Made by a program: the position numbers and the translations under genes. Below the pieces are notes generated by a model. That model was not told the origin of the DNA, did no database searches, and saw only the letters and a program-made list of their open reading frames with translations. A stretch of 64,000 nucleotides of DNA from Halalkalibacter oceani (lineage in GTDB: Bacteria; Bacillota; Bacilli; Bacillales; Bacillaceae_D), in the NCBI RefSeq assembly GCF_023715705.1, contig NZ_JAMBOS010000002.1:186001-250000 (forward strand), written 5' to 3'. Positions 62,253 to 64,000 of the stretch are shown piece after piece; position 1 is the stretch's first letter, and every line of letters begins with the position of its first letter.

Positions 62253-64000
62253 ATGAGTAACCAGGACATGACAATGCCAACGAAGTACAATCCACAGGAA
62301 ACAGAAGCAAAATGGTATTCCTATTGGCTGGAAGGGAAGTTTTTTGAAGCGACAGGCGATGAAGCGAAGAAACCATATTCCATCGTCATCCCGCCACCAA
62401 ATGTGACAGGAAAGCTTCATCTCGGCCACGCTTGGGATACGACATTGCAGGATATTCTCGCCCGAGTGAAGCGGATGCAGGGGTATGATACATTATGGCT
62501 GCCTGGAATGGACCATGCCGGGATTGCAACGCAGGCGAAAGTAGAAGGCAAGCTCAAGGAAGAAGGACTCAGCCGCTATGATCTTGGCCGTGAGCGCTTT
62601 ATCGAAAAATCGTGGGAGTGGAAGGAAGAATATGCGTCCTTCATTCGCAACCAATGGTCGAAGCTCGGACTTTCCCTTGATTATTCCCGCGAACGTTTCA
62701 CATTGGATGAAGGGCTATCCAAGGCGGTGCGCGAAGTTTTCGTCTCCCTTTATCAAAAAGGGCTGATTTACCGCGGCGAATATATTATCAACTGGGATCC
62801 GCAGACGAAGACAGCTCTTTCCGATATTGAAGTGATTTATAAAGATGTTCAGGGTGCATTCTATCACATGAAATATCCGTTGACTGACGGCAGCGGGGAA
62901 ATCGAGATCGCCACGACGCGGCCTGAAACGATGCTCGGTGATACGGCGGTAGCCGTCCATCCCGAGGATGAGCGTTATAAGCATTTGATCGGCAAAACGG
63001 TGACGCTGCCGATTACAGGGCGGGAGATTCCGATTGTCGCTGATGATTATGTGGATATGGAATTTGGTTCAGGAGCGGTAAAAATCACACCGGCCCACGA
63101 TCCGAATGACTTTGAAATCGGCAACCGTCATCAGCTAGAACGGATTCTGGTGATGAATGAAGACGGGACGATGAATGAGAAGGCCGGGAAGTACAAAGGA
63201 ATGGACCGTTTTGAGTGCCGCAAGCAAATCGTCAAGGATTTGCAGGAGGATGGTGTCCTGTTCAAAATTGAGGATCATCTCCATTCCGTTGGTCATTCTG
63301 AGCGGAGTGGGGCAGTCGTTGAACCGTATTTATCGACGCAATGGTTCGTGCGGATGGAGCCGCTCGCCAAGGCGGCGGTTGAGCTGCAGGCGTCTGACGA
63401 CAAGGTTAATTTTGTGCCGGAACGGTTTGAAAAGACATACTTGCATTGGATGGAAAATATCCGCGACTGGTGTATTTCGCGCCAATTATGGTGGGGGCAC
63501 CGGATTCCGGCCTGGTACCATAAGGAGACTGGCGAAGTATATGTCGGACATGAGGCACCGGCTGATCTGGAGAACTGGAAGCAGGATGAAGATGTGCTGG
63601 ATACATGGTTCAGCTCTGCTCTCTGGCCGTTTTCAACAATGGGCTGGCCTGAAGAGAAGGCGCCGGACTTTGATCGGTTTTACTCGACGAATGTACTCGT
63701 AACCGGCTACGATATTATCTTCTTCTGGGTCTCAAGAATGATTTTCCAAGGCTTGGAGTTTACCGGGAAGCGTCCATTTGACGATGTGTTGATTCACGGT
63801 CTTGTCCGCGATTCCGAAGGGCGGAAAATGAGTAAATCATTAGGCAACGGTGTCGATCCGATGGATGTGATCGACAAATACGGGGCCGATTCCTTACGCT
63901 TCTTCCTATCAACCGGAAGTTCCCCGGGAAATGATTTGCGCTTTTATTGGGAAAAAGTCGAATCAACTTGGAATTTCGGGAATAAAATTTGGAATGCCTC
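62253..64000 (+). CDS. valS: Valine-tRNA ligase, N-terminal part (3' end outside the window)
   Basis: An open frame from ATG 62253 runs to the window end without a stop, about 582 residues. It is a class I synthetase: [20 protein letters not shown] holds the HIGH motif and [19 protein letters not shown] holds KMSKS near 63820. The CP1 editing domain ([20 protein letters not shown]) that clears threonyl-tRNA lies between. GGGAGG at 62235-62240 precedes the start by 12 bases. Anticodon-binding and C-terminal coiled-coil parts lie beyond the window. Confidence 0.95.
   Translation, partial: MSNQDMTMPTKYNPQETEAKWYSYWLEGKFFEATGDEAKKPYSIVIPPPNVTGKLHLGHAWDTTLQDILARVKRMQGYDTLWLPGMDHAGIATQAKVEGKLKEEGLSRYDLGRERFIEKSWEWKEEYASFIRNQWSKLGLSLDYSRERFTLDEGLSKAVREVFVSLYQKGLIYRGEYIINWDPQTKTALSDIEVIYKDVQGAFYHMKYPLTDGSGEIEIATTRPETMLGDTAVAVHPEDERYKHLIGKTVTLPITGREIPIVADDYVDMEFGSGAVKITPAHDPNDFEIGNRHQLERILVMNEDGTMNEKAGKYKGMDRFECRKQIVKDLQEDGVLFKIEDHLHSVGHSERSGAVVEPYLSTQWFVRMEPLAKAAVELQASDDKVNFVPERFEKTYLHWMENIRDWCISRQLWWGHRIPAWYHKETGEVYVGHEAPADLENWKQDEDVLDTWFSSALWPFSTMGWPEEKAPDFDRFYSTNVLVTGYDIIFFWVSRMIFQGLEFTGKRPFDDVLIHGLVRDSEGRKMSKSLGNGVDPMDVIDKYGADSLRFFLSTGSSPGNDLRFYWEKVESTWNFGNKIWNA

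Noticed and set aside
63175-63702. 175-codon forward frame near the window end
   Set aside because: It is out of frame with valS, which is open here and carries synthetase motifs; the frame is Arg/Ser rich.

Overview
The window is a chromosomal segment of a low-to-mid GC, endospore-forming member of the Bacillaceae. The evidence is the gene order, which follows the Bacillus subtilis stretch mutS2-lcfA-uvrC-lysC-sdh-gerE-racE-rph-ilv/leu-tig-clpX-lon-hem-spoVID-valS almost gene for gene. Other support comes from the sporulation genes gerE, gerM, lonB, spoVID and ysxE, Gram-positive style ribosome binding sites, and T-box, lysine and GlcT-type leader RNAs. No prophage, transposase, CRISPR array or restriction system was seen. 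All assignments come from reading the sequence and from remembered family motifs; no database search was possible.

Layout. 1-1580: end of mutS2, a DUF350 membrane protein and a 28-residue membrane peptide. 1654-6715: fatty acid beta-oxidation cluster lcfA-fadR-fadB-etfB-etfA, with a cre box before lcfA and a promoter plus FadR operator before fadR. 6846-9078: trxA and uvrC. 9089-10778: lysine riboswitch and lysC, with an internal start for the small aspartokinase subunit. 10795-16335: yslB, a Ktr/Trk potassium channel subunit, then sdhCAB. 16368-19717: ysmA, gerE (reverse), then ptsH-ptsI behind a GlcT-type antiterminator. 19798-24690: ysmB, racE, gerM, rph, rdgB, ysnB. 24709-25229: tRNA-Gly and tRNA-Arg, preceded by a duplicated promoter-proximal segment and half a tRNA-Gly. 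25262-27666: AraC regulator, Fur box, siderophore-binding lipoprotein and a small unknown gene. 27880-37718: branched-chain amino acid genes ilvE-ilvD-[T-box]-ilvB-ilvN-ilvC-leuB-leuC-leuD, with leuA missing from its usual place. 37947-47382: ysoA, tig, clpX, lonB, lonA, engB. 47487-54708: ysxD (reverse) and the haem operon hemA-X-C-D-B-L. 54748-56221: a reverse PadR-controlled operon of two membrane proteins sharing a repeated motif. 56385-59559: spoVID, an unrecognised gene and ysxE. 59658-61794: a small membrane protein, and a cytochrome b / molybdopterin fusion with an unknown partner. 61909-64000: T-box leader and the first part of valS.

How it works together. Most of the window is housekeeping metabolism under nutrient-responsive control: CcpA and FadR for fat breakdown, a lysine riboswitch, CodY and a leucine T-box for branched-chain synthesis, GlcT for the sugar phosphotransferase carriers, Fur for iron uptake, and a valine T-box for valS. 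The departures from the B. subtilis order are the most informative parts. They are ptsHI without ptsG but still behind a ptsG-type antiterminator, the absent leuA, the half-tRNA duplication, a structured intergenic element present twice, the PadR membrane operon, the unknown gene coupled to ysxE, and the haem-Tat-molybdopterin fusion.
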